A stretch of DNA of 64,000 bases from Papio anubis (lineage: Eukaryota > Chordata > Mammalia > Primates > Cercopithecidae): the NCBI RefSeq assembly GCF_008728515.1, contig NC_044990.1:8887156-8951155 (forward strand). Direction: 5' to 3'. Shown one piece after another: positions 33,901 to 44,820 of the stretch (the stretch's first letter is position 1; each line of letters starts with the position of its first letter). A program made the position numbers and the translations under genes. Below the pieces are notes generated by a model, which had not been told where the DNA came from, made no database searches, and worked only from the letters and a program-made list of their open reading frames with translations.

Positions 33901-34639
33901 AGCATGGAAGAAAAGAGGAATAATAGGGATGCAGGACTTTTGTTCCTATCGAGACAATAACTACAATATGGGGATATGGGAGATGAGGGCTTCCCCAGGG
34001 TCCCCCGTGAAGGCTAAAATAGAAAACCATAGTGGAAAACAGCAACTCAAATGGCTACATGGCATTCTTTATTTCCTTGAAATTAGGGTGGTATAGACCA
34101 AGCAAAAGATCCTCTGGATATGTGTGGCTTTGTGTGTGAGGGTGGAGGTAGGAATGAGTGGGGAGAGGTGGGAATAGAGGAAGATGCAGGAAGAGGCAAA
34201 AGCTAGGTGGTTCTGAGGTTCTGAATCTGCTCCTCCCAACATCCTGGTTCGTTACTGCCTATGCTTGATCCCACTGGGCTGCTTCTGGGCTGGCTGACCG
34301 GGAGTCCCAGAGGTGCCCTCCAACAGGAAGGTCCTGGGTCGGGACCAGACTGCCCAGTCTAGAGGTACTGTGGATGGGTGTGGCCTCGTGGGTAACCATT
34401 GCTGGCAGGAAGGAGGGCTCCGGCTCCAGACAGCCCGGTGCCAGTTGCCTCCCTGCTTTCAGCTCCTTGTCACTGCCCTGGAAGGAAGGGCTGGGGGACT
34501 TCACTTCTGTCTGCCATGTCTGGTCATGACTGCCTTGCAACCAGCTGCTTCTGCTCCTGCCTGAAGCCTCCCACTGAACCCTATGCCAAGGACACTGTGC
34601 TGGGATTGTTTTTATTAGAAACAGGTTCTAACGTCATGC
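33901..34639. other. Unique non-coding DNA
   Basis: GC-rich between 34260 and 34580. Overlapping frames on both strands (34259-34812) have no domain and are treated as chance. Confidence 0.45.
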
Positions 34640-34802
34640 TTTCATTCAATCATTTTACTGACAGGCACAGAACACCACCATGGAGCACACACCATGCTTG
34701 GTGCAGGGAAAAAATAAGTAGGACAAAGTCTGATATTAGGAGCTCAAGTCTAGAACGAGACAGCTATACAAACAAGAACCAGTGGCAACAGACTGTGATA
34801 CG
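34640..34802 (+). mobile_element. L2 LINE 3' fragment, first part
   Basis: ttcattcaatcattttactg, then caccatgcttggtgcaggg and gacagctatacaaacaagaa follow L2. The same L2 seems to resume near 35150. Confidence 0.6.
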
Positions 34803-35110
34803 TACTGCATGATTTCAATTGTATGACATTCTTGAAAATGTCATATGGAGAGGCCAAACTAGAGAGACCAAAAACAGATCAGGAGCCGGGGGAAGGAATT
34901 GACTGCAGAGAGATGTGAGGGATTTTTTGGGTGGGAGCAGTAATGAAACTATGTTGTTGATGTTGACTACACTACTAACTGTATTTATCAAAACTCACAG
35001 AGATGTATACTAAAAGGAGTGAATTTTACACTACTAACTGTATTTATCAAAACTCACAGAGATGTACGCTAAAAGGAGTGAATTTTACTGTATGCGTTGT
35101 AAGTTGATAT
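34803..35110 (+). mobile_element. L1M-type 3' end containing a 59-bp tandem duplication
   Basis: gcatgatttcaattgtatga, tatcaaaactcacagagatg and aaaaggagtgaattttactg match the recurring L1M/L1ME terminal text. It appears to have inserted into an L2. A 59-bp duplication lies inside. Confidence 0.6.
34968..35085. repeat. 59-bp tandem duplication (2 copies)
   Basis: Unit 1 is 34968-35026 and unit 2 is 35027-35085. The copies differ at two adjacent-region bases only (gtatac versus gtacgc), so the duplication is much younger than the L1M sequence that holds it. Confidence 0.95.
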
Positions 35111-35149
35111 TCACAAAAGGAAAACAACTTGCAATCGGGTCTGGTAAGC

Positions 35150-35390
35150 ACGGTAATGGCATACTGCACAAAAAGTCACAAAGGAGGAGGGAAGCAGCTC
35201 TTCCTGTAAAGGTACAGGCAAGAGAATCAGGAAGACTTTACAGAGAGAAGAACAATTAACTTGTGATTCTAAAGATGACAGGAGTTTGCCAGGGAGACAG
35301 GAGAGAGAGAACATTTCGTGTAGAAGCACCAGCAGGTGCAAAGGCACGGAGGGTGAGGCGGCAAGCCCCAGGTGTTCCGTGAGCTTCACC
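35150..35390 (+). mobile_element. L2 LINE fragment, second part
   Basis: gatgacaggagtttgccagg, gacaggagagagagaacatt and gcaggtgcaaaggcacggag follow the L2 3' region in the expected order after the first part. Confidence 0.65.
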
Positions 35391-35479
35391 TCATGTGGTA
35401 CACCTGGCCCATCTGCAGGAGTCTGAGCATGGACAGTCCAATATGTGATGCTAAAGGGTGGGGACGCTTTTTCCTTTGC

Positions 35480-36165
35480 TTTTCAACATTTAAAAAATTT
35501 TGATAAAATGTATGTAACATGAAATATGCCATTTAAGCATTTTGAGTTCAGTGGCATTGATTACACTCACAATGTTGTGCTTCCATCACCACTATGCATT
35601 TTTTTATTTTATTTATTTTTATTTATTTATTTTGAGATGGAGTCTCACTCTGTCACCAGGCTGGAGTGCAGTGGCGCAATCTCAGCTCACTGCAACCTTC
35701 AGCTCCCTGGTTCAAGTGATTCTCCTGCCTCAGCCTCCTGAGTAGCTGAGATTAAAGGTGTGTGCCACCACACCCAGTTAATTTTTGTATTTTTCGTAGA
35801 GACAGGTTTTCACCATGTTGGCCAGGATGGTCTCGATCTCCTGACCTTGTGATCCACCCGTCTCAAACTCCTGACCTCAAATGATCCACCTGCCTCAACT
35901 TCCCAAAGTGCTGGGATTACGGAAGTGAGCCACAGTGCCGGATCAACCACTATGCATTTCTAAAATCCTTTCCTCACATCACCCTGCACTGAAACTCTGT
36001 ACCCATTAAGCAGTAACTCCCCATTCCTCTCTCCCCCCAGTCCCTGGTAACCTCTAATCTACTTGCTATCTATGAATTTGCTGTTCCAGATAGTTCATGT
36101 AAATGGAATCATACAATCTATGTTCTTTTGTGACTGACTTATTTCATTTAGCATATGTTTGATTT
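35480..36165 (-). mobile_element. L1M 3' UTR, antisense, interrupted by an Alu
   Basis: ttttgataaaatgtatgtaa, gttcagtggcattgattaca, then after the Alu gaaactctgtacccattaag, cccagtccctggtaacctct and aatggaatcatacaatctat. This is typical antisense L1M. Confidence 0.85.
35602..35944 (-). mobile_element. Mosaic Alu SINE, minus strand, with perfect 14-bp duplication
   Basis: T/ATTT-rich tail at 35600-35633, then gagatggagtctcactctg, ending cacagtgccggatc. accactatgcattt flanks it at 35588-35601 and 35946-35959. It carries two versions of one block in tandem: tctcgatctcctgaccttgt (35831) of AluY/Sc type and tctcaaactcctgacctcaa (35861) of AluS type. Confidence 0.95.
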
Positions 36166-36861
36166 GTTTTTAATGAGGCTTTTGGGAAAAAAAGGCAAGT
36201 CCTGAGACAATTATCTCATTGGAGATAGTCAAGGGAAAAGAGAAAAGAAAGCTTCCTCTGAAGCAGAAAAATCAGAACTTAGTATTGGTCGGTGTGACCT
36301 TCTCCGGGAGTCTCGCACATGCTGAGGCTCCCTCCACGTTTCAAGAGCAGGCCTTGGAGAGGGACAACCCTGAATACGTACACCTTACTTGCACCTCCAC
36401 AGGGTATAAGGTTCTGGCTGAGGCACTCCCTTGTCACTGATCTGTTGCATGCCACATTCCTACCTTCTATCAAACTGCTAAATGGATTTTTAAAAAGACT
36501 TAAGAAAATAAGTGACCAAGAATTGCAAATGAGGCAACCCAAGAAGCAGGGTTTAGAGTTAATTAGCCCTTGAACTGTCAAGCCCAGTCGCATCCAGTGA
36601 GTTCTGACATTTCTGAGAATAATTAGGGACTTGGCTGTCACATTTCACAAAGACCCAACCACTACATGAACAAGTTCTACCTGCTTTTCCTGCACCATGT
36701 CCAGAAACACACACATAAAGGAGAATAATACCCAAAGCTAATTGCAGATCCTTGGGAGGAAGTGTCACGTTTTTGAAGAACTTTTCCTATTTTTGCGGTG
36801 AAATATAATGACTCCACTTAAGGGGTAGAAGTTAGTGGCACTTTAAAACCATCTGAAATCA
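36166..36861. other. Unique non-coding DNA
   Basis: No repeat recognised. Frames on both strands overlap at 36219-36641 and show no domain. Confidence 0.45.
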
Positions 36862-37027
36862 CTGGTGATAATAATAGCCAACATGTACTGTGTGCTTACT
36901 ATGTGCCAGGCTCTATGTTAAGTGCCACAGAGTCTATGAGAAGGATATATACATATATATTATCTCAATTGATAGATGAGGAAACTGAGACACAGAGAGG
37001 ACATGTAAGTTTTTCAGGGTCACACAG
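36862..37027 (-). mobile_element. MIR SINE, antisense, first part (split by MST LTR)
   Basis: gtgtgcttactatgtgccag, gatgaggaaactgagacaca, then gtttttcagggtcacacag. The element resumes after the LTR at 37430 with tcaaacccaggcagtccagc. Confidence 0.85.
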
Positions 37028-37424
37028 TGTCTTAGTTCATTTTGTGTTGCTATAACAGAAGCCCTCTGTAAAGAAAAAGGTTTATTTAGCTTATGGTTCT
37101 GCAGGCTGGGAAATTCAAGGTCGGGTGGCTGCCTCTGATGGCTTCTGGTGAGATCCTCATGCTGGGTCAAAACATCACAGAGACATGAAAGGGGAACCAG
37201 ATGTGTGGAAAGAGCAAAAAAATTGTTACTTCACTTTACAACAACCTGCTGCTGGGGGAACTAATCCATTCCTGCAAGACTAACCCAGTCTTTCAAGAAA
37301 GGCATTAATCTATCCTAACAACTTAATCACCTCTTAAAGGCACCGCCTCCCAACACAGCTACATTGTTAATTAAATTTTAATGTGTGAGTTTTGCTGGGG
37401 ACAAACCACATCCAAATTATAGCA
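37028..37424 (-). mobile_element. MST-type MaLR LTR, antisense, inserted in MIR
   Basis: tgtcttagttcattttgtgt, gttctgcaggctgggaaatt, gcacctcttaaaggcaccgc-like text and ccacatccaaattatagca follow the antisense MST order. The flanks cacag (37023-37027) and catag (37425-37429) match at 4 of 5 bases, the MaLR duplication length. Confidence 0.85.
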
Positions 37425-37429
37425 CATAG

Positions 37430-37500
37430 GCAAGGTCAAACCCAGGCAGTCCAGCTCAGAACTGGTGCTCTCAGCAATGGTGCTAAATGTCTCTCGGCCA
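37430..37500 (-). mobile_element. MIR SINE, antisense, second part
   Basis: aaggtcaaacccaggcagtc and cagctcagaactggtgctct continue the MIR interrupted at 37027. Confidence 0.7.
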
Positions 37501-37714
37501 CACCACTGGATAATGCTGCTGTGAGACCAGCCAGCTTTTCTGGTGTACATTATTAGTCTTGTCAGAAAGCATCCATTGATTCCAAACTTGCACATGATTC
37601 TGATTTCTTGCCCTCTAGGAACTGTTACTCAAGCAATAAATAAATGTATCTGTAATATATTTAACTCATCCCATACTCAAGTGACTACTTCTTAATTAGC
37701 TCCTACCATCTACA
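37501..37714. other. Unique AT-rich DNA
   Basis: Nothing recognised. Confidence 0.45.
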
Positions 37715-38120
37715 TTCACTCATCAGATATTTCTTGAGTATTTACCATGTTCGAGACATTGTGTCAAGTCATGTAAGAGAGAAAAAGATTAGTTAGAGTC
37801 TTCCCAGGAGGAGCTTACACTCTAGTTGAGGAAATAACACATATAATATATATAATAATATAAGACAAGGTAGTATAATACAAGGTAAAGTATAACACAA
37901 GATAATATAATACAAGATAAAAGTGGTGAGTACCACAAGAAAAATATTTAGGGCTGTAGTTATTCAGAAGAGAGAAATGACTTACGGGATGAGTGTGAAT
38001 GTGTGTGTGTGTGTGCACTGTGCAAGGTGGGAAAAATTTTGGTGCAGAGAAGATAGGAAGAAAAAAGATAAGGAAAAAAGAATCAGAGAAGACTATAAAG
38101 AAAGGAATGAGATAAGCATT
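37715..38120 (+). mobile_element. L2 LINE 3' region, first part, with internal tandem repeats
   Basis: cactcatcagatatttcttg, catgttcgagacattgtgtc, aggagcttacactctagttg are L2 blocks. A short minisatellite (37865-37923) and a (TG)n (38001-38016) lie inside. The L2 seems to resume after the MLT1 at 38503. Confidence 0.7.
37865..37923. repeat. Short minisatellite, about four 12-17 bp units
   Basis: Units start acaag: 37865, 37880, 37897 and 37912 (acaaggtagtataat, acaaggtaaagtataac, acaagataatataat, acaagataaaag). Confidence 0.9.
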
Positions 38121-38502
38121 TGCTATGGGCTCAATTATGTTTTCACAAAATTTGTAGGTTGGAGTATTAATCCCTGGTACCTCAAATGTGACTGTATTTG
38201 AAGATAAGGCCTTTAAAGAGATAATTCAAAATGAGGTCATGAGGGTGGGCCCTAATCCAATATGACCATTGTCCTTACAAGAAGAGGGCATTTGGACACC
38301 GAGAGGCAGAAGAAGGACAACATGAAGATGCAGGGAGAAGATAGCCATCTACCAGCCAAGGAGAGAGGCATCAGAAGGAACTAACCCTGCTGGCACCTTG
38401 ATTTCAAACATTTCGTTTCCGGAAAATACATTTCTGTTGTTTAAGCCACCAGTCTGTAGAACTTTGTCATGGCAGCCAAAGCAGACTTGGGCTGATACTA
38501 CA
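38121..38502 (+). mobile_element. MLT1 (MaLR) LTR, plus strand, inserted in L2
   Basis: tgctatgggctcaattatgt start, atgaggtcatgagggtgggc, gtccttacaagaagagggc, ttctgttgtttaagccacca and the end gggctgatactaca make a near-complete MLT1. The flanks gcatt (38116-38120) and gcctt (38503-38507) match at 4 of 5. Confidence 0.93.
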
Positions 38503-38760
38503 GCCTTGGAAAAGAGAGGTTTTGGACCTGGGGAGATACAAGCTGATGGGAGGGAATCAGGGAGCAAGTTTGGAACAACTGGATTTTATTCAGTGAATAA
38601 TGGAAGACCGTTGCAGGTTCTGGGACAGGAGTAACATGAACAACAGTCATTCAGTGTATTTCATTCATTCAGCAAACGTTTACTGAGAGTCTGCCCTGTG
38701 CCAGGCGTTGCCAATACCAGCTCCAGAACTGCAGCTATTAATAAAACACCTCAGCACAGG
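38503..38760 (+). mobile_element. L2 LINE, second part and an adjacent L2-like segment
   Basis: aactggattttattcagtga, agaccgttgcaggttctggg, acaggagtaacatgaa are L2. A second block with cattcagcaaacgtttactg and cctgtgccaggcgttgcc follows at 38665-38710. Confidence 0.65.
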
Positions 38761-39317
38761 ATTCCTCAAAGGAACCTATGACTGGGTAAGAAAAAAAAAA
38801 TTGAAAATGGGTTAGACTAAAGAGAGCATGGGGGTGGGGACACTTGTTAGAAGCCTTTTATCCTGGCCTAACTCAACGCTTTTCCATCTTCTCTGGAAAG
38901 AGTCTGATATAAACCTCCCAGGGAAGTGTCCTCCTCAGTGTCCACCCCCTACTCTTTGGCCCTGTTCCCAGTCATAGATAATGGAGCTGCCACATCTCTG
39001 CTTAGCTTCACTGGCCAAGAATATTTGGTTGGGCTTTGCTTCCTGTAGTTAGCATTATGTGACATGACTTTATTATTCCTTTCATATATAAATATTAAAT
39101 TGAGTTATCTTTCCCAAACTCCACATTCTACTAGGAGATATTGAAATAACTACTCTCTCCCCATCCCAGCAGCTCTGCCCAATACATTTCTGCACCCACC
39201 ACCACAGGCAATGGTGTTTTGATAGCAAACAGCATCTCTGTTGGGTAATGAATGAAAAAACGAAAAAGGAAAAAAAGTATAGAAAAAAGATCTCTACAGT
39301 GACAAATCTTTCCTCAG
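38761..39317. other. Unique non-coding DNA
   Basis: No repeat recognised. Confidence 0.45.
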
Positions 39318-39788
39318 TGTGACAGGAATAATAGTTCCCAAAGATATCCACGTCTAATACCTAGCATTGGTAAATATATTACTTTACCTTGCAAATGTGG
39401 TTAAGTTTCAGGGCCTGAGATAGTGAGATGAGCCTGGATTACCCGGGAGGACTCAATCTAATCACATGGTTCTCAAAAAGGAGAAGGCCTTTCCCAGCTG
39501 TCGTCAGAGTGAGCCGTAACTGTGGAAGAATGGTCACAGAGACGCACCATGGCTGGCTTTGAAGATGGAGGAAGGGGCCATGAGCCAAGGCGTGGGGGCA
39601 GCCTCCAGAAGCTGGAAAAGACAAGCAAATGGATTCCCCTCGGAGCCCCCAAAAAGGAACACAGCTCTGCTGATACCTTGATTATAACCCATTGACACCC
39701 ATGTCAGAATTCTAACCATAGAGTTGTAAGATAATAAATTTGTGTTCCTTTAAGCCACTAATGTAATTTGTTACAAGGCCAATAGAAC
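39318..39788 (+). mobile_element. MLT1 (MaLR) LTR, plus strand, older copy
   Basis: ttcccaaagatatccacgtc, tctaatcacatggttctcaa, ttgtgttcctttaagccact, gttacaaggccaatagaaca follow MLT1 in order. More diverged than the copy at 38121. Confidence 0.85.
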
Positions 39789-39929
39789 ACTAAGGTGCTC
39801 CATTTGCCATAATTCAAACAAGCTAGAACCACTTATCTGAAGAATGCATCCTTTCAGGATTGCCTTTGTAGTACCTTCCTGTTCACAATACCCTTGCCCC
39901 ATGTGATAGACTCATTGGTCTTATTCTTC

Positions 39930-40060
39930 CTCCCAGATTCTAAGCTCCTTAGGGGCAGAGACTGGATCATTTATTCCAGTATCTCTAGTGCCAGCATAGT
40001 GCCTGCCACATAGTAGATTTCAATAACTATAAATTAAATGAATGTATGGAAGCCCAAAGC
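39930..40060 (+). mobile_element. L2 LINE 3' end
   Basis: taagctccttaggggcagag, catagtgcctgccacatagt, ttaaatgaatgtatgg: the classic L2 terminus. Confidence 0.8.
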
Positions 40061-41993
40061 TGCACAGGGCTTCATAAAGCCCCAACAGAACCTCCAAAGA
40101 CAGGCGCTAGTGTTTCTTTTCAGACATAAAGGGGTCAAATCTGATGTCACCATTGATGTATATATATGTCATTATGTTGAATTGAATTTCTGTTAACTGT
40201 AACCATGACAACAACAAATCCCATTCACATGTAGAGAACAGTGAGTCGTTTGGACAAGCATCACTGAAGGCCTGGCTTCCTAAGAAAACCTTTGTGCAAT
40301 GTGACTCCAAGCCCCTTTTCATGAAGTGTGCTCAACAGCAGGGTCTGTTCTAAATGGCTCTCCCTACGTGATTCATGTAACTGGTCCATGCAGCAAAGGC
40401 ATGGAACCCAGAAACAAAGTTTCATTGCTTTGGATGCACTCCTTATGAAATTATGTCTGTTTTTGCAAAGAAATGATCATTTCATTCACAATTTTTCACT
40501 GTTGGGTAGAAAGCGTGAAAGTTGCTTTCTAGAAAAGCTGACAGTGGGTAGTTAGAAAAGAAAGAATGCAGCTTCCTCCCCATTGTATCTTTGGTAATTA
40601 TTTTCAACTGTCATGAGCAGAAACTCAGCGAGCTGGGGGAACGGAGTCCAGAAAACACTCCACTGGCCAGGATCTGCTCTATGGTTGCTCTCTCCACAAT
40701 GAAGCTGCTCTGTAAGGGCGCTCTGCAACCTCCCTGCTGTTACCTGACCTAGCAGCCTCAGGATACAGCTGAGATCCTGCCTCTGGAGTGGCTTCCATCC
40801 CTCCCATAAGGATTTGAAAAGCTTGACCAGGTACCCAGTTAGACCTCAGCCCACCTAACACTTGGACCTTTGGGTAGCTGTTCTCCTTCCAATTCACCTG
40901 TGGGGAGAGTTGACTTCTCCTTATCTTCTCCCCATTCCCTGAGGCCCTCTCATTGGAGACCAGTGTTTTCCCTCCTGCTTCCAGACCCACTCTGCAATCA
41001 TTTGTGCATCTCCAACCCTGACTTCATGGAACAGATTCGACTTTGCTCCAACTATCCCCAAAGCAGCCCCATGAAAGTGTTCCATTCAGGACAGTGTGTT
41101 ATGGCCAGGCCATCCCAATGAACCACGACTCTCTTCAGTGATGCTTCCTTCACTGTAAACGTCATAGTGTTGAGAGACTACTTGTATGCACATTTCCAAG
41201 TCAGGTGAACTTTCCCTTTGGGTTCCCAGTTCCAACTCCTCAAACAAGGACATAACACTGGCCAGTGATGGTCCTAAATTTATCCCCATGGACTGAGGGG
41301 AGCAATTCTTTCCCCTCCATATCAAAATAGTCATCTAGCAGGGGTTGTGGTGACTCTAATGTGCCCTGGGCAGTAGTAGATACAGGTTCATCAGGTCTTC
41401 TTAGTCAGTAAACAGGAAGCGCAAGGTTGCAGAGCAGAGCTGGGCAGCTGCCACACAATTTTTTTCCTCTTGGCTCATGTATGAGTGTTTCTGTGGCTCC
41501 AGGTCTCTGATGGAGGCATATCAAAATCAAGAAATATTTAATGAGTCACTAATATATACTAACCACTGTAACTTAGCTTGACCAGAAAATAAAATAGATG
41601 GGCTAGTAATGAAACATTTGGAATAAACCCTAAGCCATTATCAACTGTGGTCACTGGTCTTTGGAAGAGCTGAACTGAGGTCACAGTAGGAGCCCCAGAG
41701 CAGGCTCAGGGCAGGAGGAGCCTGGGGAGGCCCCCTCCCAGCAGAAGGGCTCAGTGGTGAGCAGCCACAGCATCCTTCAGGGTAGGGCACCCATCAAACA
41801 TGACTGTGCCCTATAGAGGCGGGCCAGGGACAAGGACTGGTGAGAAGGCCCTCATTCAGTCCAAGTGAAGAAGAGAGGCAGGATCTAGGAGAACCCTGGC
41901 ATTAATACCCTATTAAAGAGGCAACATCTCTGGAGAAGACCAAGAAGAGACAAATGGAGTGGAAAGATGGACTCTCTTAACCCCTTCATCAAG
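40061..41993. other. Unique non-coding DNA
   Basis: No repeat or gene recognised. Several frames of 70-103 codons overlap on opposite strands. Confidence 0.45.
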
Positions 41994-42003
41994 ATAGGAT
42001 AAA

Positions 42004-42299
42004 AAGCCAAGTGAGGTGGCTCATGCCTGTAATCCCAGCACTTTGGGAGGCTGAGGCAGGAGGATCATTTGAGCCCAGGAGTTCAAGACCAGCCTGGGGA
42101 ACATAGCAAGACCCTGTCTCTACAAATAATTAAAAAATTAGCCGGGTGTGATGGCGCACACCTGTGGTCCCAGCTACATGGAAGGCTGTGGCAGGAGGAC
42201 CATTTGAGCCCAGGAGTTCAGGGCTGCAGTGAGCCGTGGTCATACCATGGCACTCCAACTTGGGCAACAGAGTTAAATCTTATCTCAAAAAAAAAAAAA
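42004..42299 (+). mobile_element. AluJ SINE, plus strand, with target-site duplication
   Basis: agccaagtgaggtggctcat start, ttgagcccaggagttcaaga AluJ block, A-tail 42287-42300. Flanks ataggataaa (41994-42003) and atgggataaa (42300-42309) match at 9 of 10. Confidence 0.94.
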
Positions 42300-42309
42300 A
42301 TGGGATAAA

Positions 42310-43774
42310 GGAGGAAAATTACAGAAAAGCTGAGCTGACAAGTTTGTATTAGAGGACAAAAGTTGATGGCTTGAGAGGAAGCAACTAAAGGTGTATCTGG
42401 GAGGTCACAAGCCTTTGGAGCAAGAGGTGTTACTGTGTGTGAGGATAGAGCTGTAAAGAAGGTACCTATTTTACCCAAAGATAATCAGTCAAGGATAGTT
42501 TCCTGCTGCCAACCTATATTGGCAAATGACCAAACCCCTTCTCTTCTCTCTAAAACTCCTCTTCCCTCCTTAGTCTCCCCCATATAGGTTTTGTACAATG
42601 GAGAAGGCAACTGGACTTTATTAGCAATCTGTCTCCATGGACCTTGTTGTAAACAAAGAGATCTTTAATTGGAGAGCATTTTTCTACCCAGCGGTCAATG
42701 TGATATATATGTTAATATCTTGCAACTACTAAGCTATACAATAAAAATAAGACATACGGTTTCTTAGTCAAATGCGTGTTTCTTTGATCACAGAGACATA
42801 GACAGCTTAGAGCTGTCTTTCAAGTGACTCATGTCCAAATCAATAACCCAGCCCTGGACAGAAACAATCAGGATGGCCTCTCATCAGAGACAGGTCCATG
42901 GGGGTGAGCCAGCGGTCACCAAGTCACAGGATAAACCTGGTACAGCATAACAGGAAGGGTTGGATATATTATGGGATCAGAGAATTTACATGGCATTTAA
43001 AGATAAAACACAAAATTGCAAAGAAATGTACCCTTTTAGGGGGCTGCAATAGGCCACACCCCCAGAATCCCAAGAGGTTCTCCTGTGGAAAATTTGAAAT
43101 GCTCTGCTTATGGAAATATAAGGAAGTCTCACGTAGCTCAGAATCCCATATTTTCATTTTCTTCACTTCTCCCCTTGATGAAAAAATCAAATATCATGTG
43201 TCATCACAGACTGAGAAAAAGGGCAATATCTAAATAAACATGTACGCAACAGGAATCCAAAGTACATAGAGAACATAGCTGCACACCCTCTTTCACATTA
43301 AAAAACAATTAACAGCAACCTCAGCTAACACAGAAAAATGACACATGGGGTAATCCAGTGATCCGACAGCGCCAGGGGTGTGGTTCCTGACAATAAGGTA
43401 GGCTTTGTGGGAGGGTGTAGAGTAACTCCAAGATGGCAGATCAAACATGAGGGCTGTAGGCTTAATATCTTCCCACATGTCTTCCGCCTTCTTTCCTTCT
43501 TCTGTGGTCCACTGGAAGTCCAGTGGTCCAACCCTGCTTCACTCCCCTTTAGAGGATGTCCCGGAGGCTCCCAGGTTGGTAGCTCCTCTGGAAACACTGC
43601 TCCATCACACGTCCTGTGCAGATACCTGCAGGATGCCCTGTTCCCTCCTAGATCACATTTAAAATCCCACAATTTAGGACAACTGCCCTTCCTAGCCTTA
43701 TATTACTTTCTTTTTTTAACCTGAATCTGACCAGGCTATTTGCCAGCTTTCAGCTGCTTTCTTGGATTTCTGTG
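42310..43774. other. Unique non-coding DNA
   Basis: No gene or confident repeat. Overlapping frames on both strands at 43293-43724 (up to 115 codons) show no domain. Confidence 0.45.
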
Positions 43775-44000
43775 CCTTGTGCTTTTTCCTGGGAATCTCC
43801 TCCTCCTGCTGCCACCAGTAGATGACCATGCCTGCCTAGCAGAATCTGGAGCTCATTCTTTAAGGCTCAAACTCCACTACCAAACCCTGACTAATCCTGC
43901 CTCTCCTGTGGTTCCGTCACACTTTGTAGCTCTATGACAGTTGTCGTGTTGCTTTGGACTTTTAGTCATTTGCTCTGACACTCAAAGCCAGCAACTTGAG
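43775..44000 (+). mobile_element. L2 LINE fragment, plus strand
   Basis: ctttaaggctcaaactccac, ccctgactaatcctgcctct, gtcacactttgtagctctat follow the L2 3' third. Confidence 0.6.
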
Positions 44001-44084
44001 AGTCAGCCTATGTTTAACTTATCTTGGTATTTTCCATACTCCTTACACATATGCGCCTTTCACCTGCTACGTCTCAATTTGTTC

Positions 44085-44240
44085 ACCTTGGACAAGTCAC
44101 TACATGTAAGACTTGGTGCCCTTCTCTGTAAAATGGGGCCAATAACAATAAGTCCTTCAGAAGGATTATCAGAATTAAATGAATTTACGCAAGTTCAGCA
44201 TGTAGTGCACAACTTGACACATAATGAGTGTTACTTGCTA
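44085..44240 (+). mobile_element. MIR SINE, plus strand
   Basis: ttggacaagtcactacatgt, ctctgtaaaatggggccaat, cagaattaaatgaatttacg and gacacataatgagtgttact follow MIR. Confidence 0.85.
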
Positions 44241-44272
44241 TTAGCATCAATATTTTATAAAAATAGAATTTT

Positions 44273-44561
44273 GGCCAGGCACGGTGGCTCATGCATGTAA
44301 CTCCAGCACTTCAGGAGGCCGACGCAGATGGATCACGAGGTCAGGAGACGGAGACCATCCTGGCTAACACGGTGAAAACACGCCTCTACTAAAAATACAA
44401 AAAATTAGCTGAACATGGTGGCGGGTGCCTGTAGTCCCAGCTACTCGGGAGGCTGGAGAATTGCTTGAACCTGGGAGGTAGAGGTCGTAGTGAGCCGAGA
44501 TTGCATCACTGCACTCCAGCCTGGGCGACAGAGCGAGACTCCGCCTCAAAAGAAAAAAAAT
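44273..44561 (+). mobile_element. AluY SINE, plus strand, with perfect 10-bp duplication
   Basis: ggccaggcacggtggctcat start, ggatcacgaggtcaggagac, gaccatcctggctaacacgg are AluY features. atagaatttt occurs at 44263-44272 and 44562-44571. Confidence 0.95.
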
Positions 44562-44659
44562 ATAGAATTTTATTTATTTAATGCTGTAGCAGTCTCTTTC
44601 CAGCTGTTAGGACATCTCTTAATTTCCTTCCTTAGTGGAGAAAAAAGTACTTCCTATGT

Positions 44660-44820
44660 TTTGGTGTTCTTATTCCTGGCTGTGCATTGAAATCATCTTG
44701 AGAGCCTTTAAAGATATTGATGCCTGAGACCTGCCCTCAGAAACCCTGGTTCAGTGGGTGCGGTCTAGCTGTGACTAATTTTTGTTTGTGGAGTATTTCT
44801 CATGCAGATCCAGGGTCGAT
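44660..44820 (+). mobile_element. hAT-Charlie MITE (MER5/MER20-type), partial
   Basis: gctgtgcattgaaatcatct, gagcctttaaagatattgat, gatgcctgagacctgccctc: the recurrent Charlie MITE text. Family number not assigned. Confidence 0.6.

Noticed and set aside
37981..38022. tRNA-like or small RNA hairpin near the (TG)n
   Set aside because: No A-box/B-box pair or cloverleaf could be drawn by eye; it is a TG microsatellite within L2.
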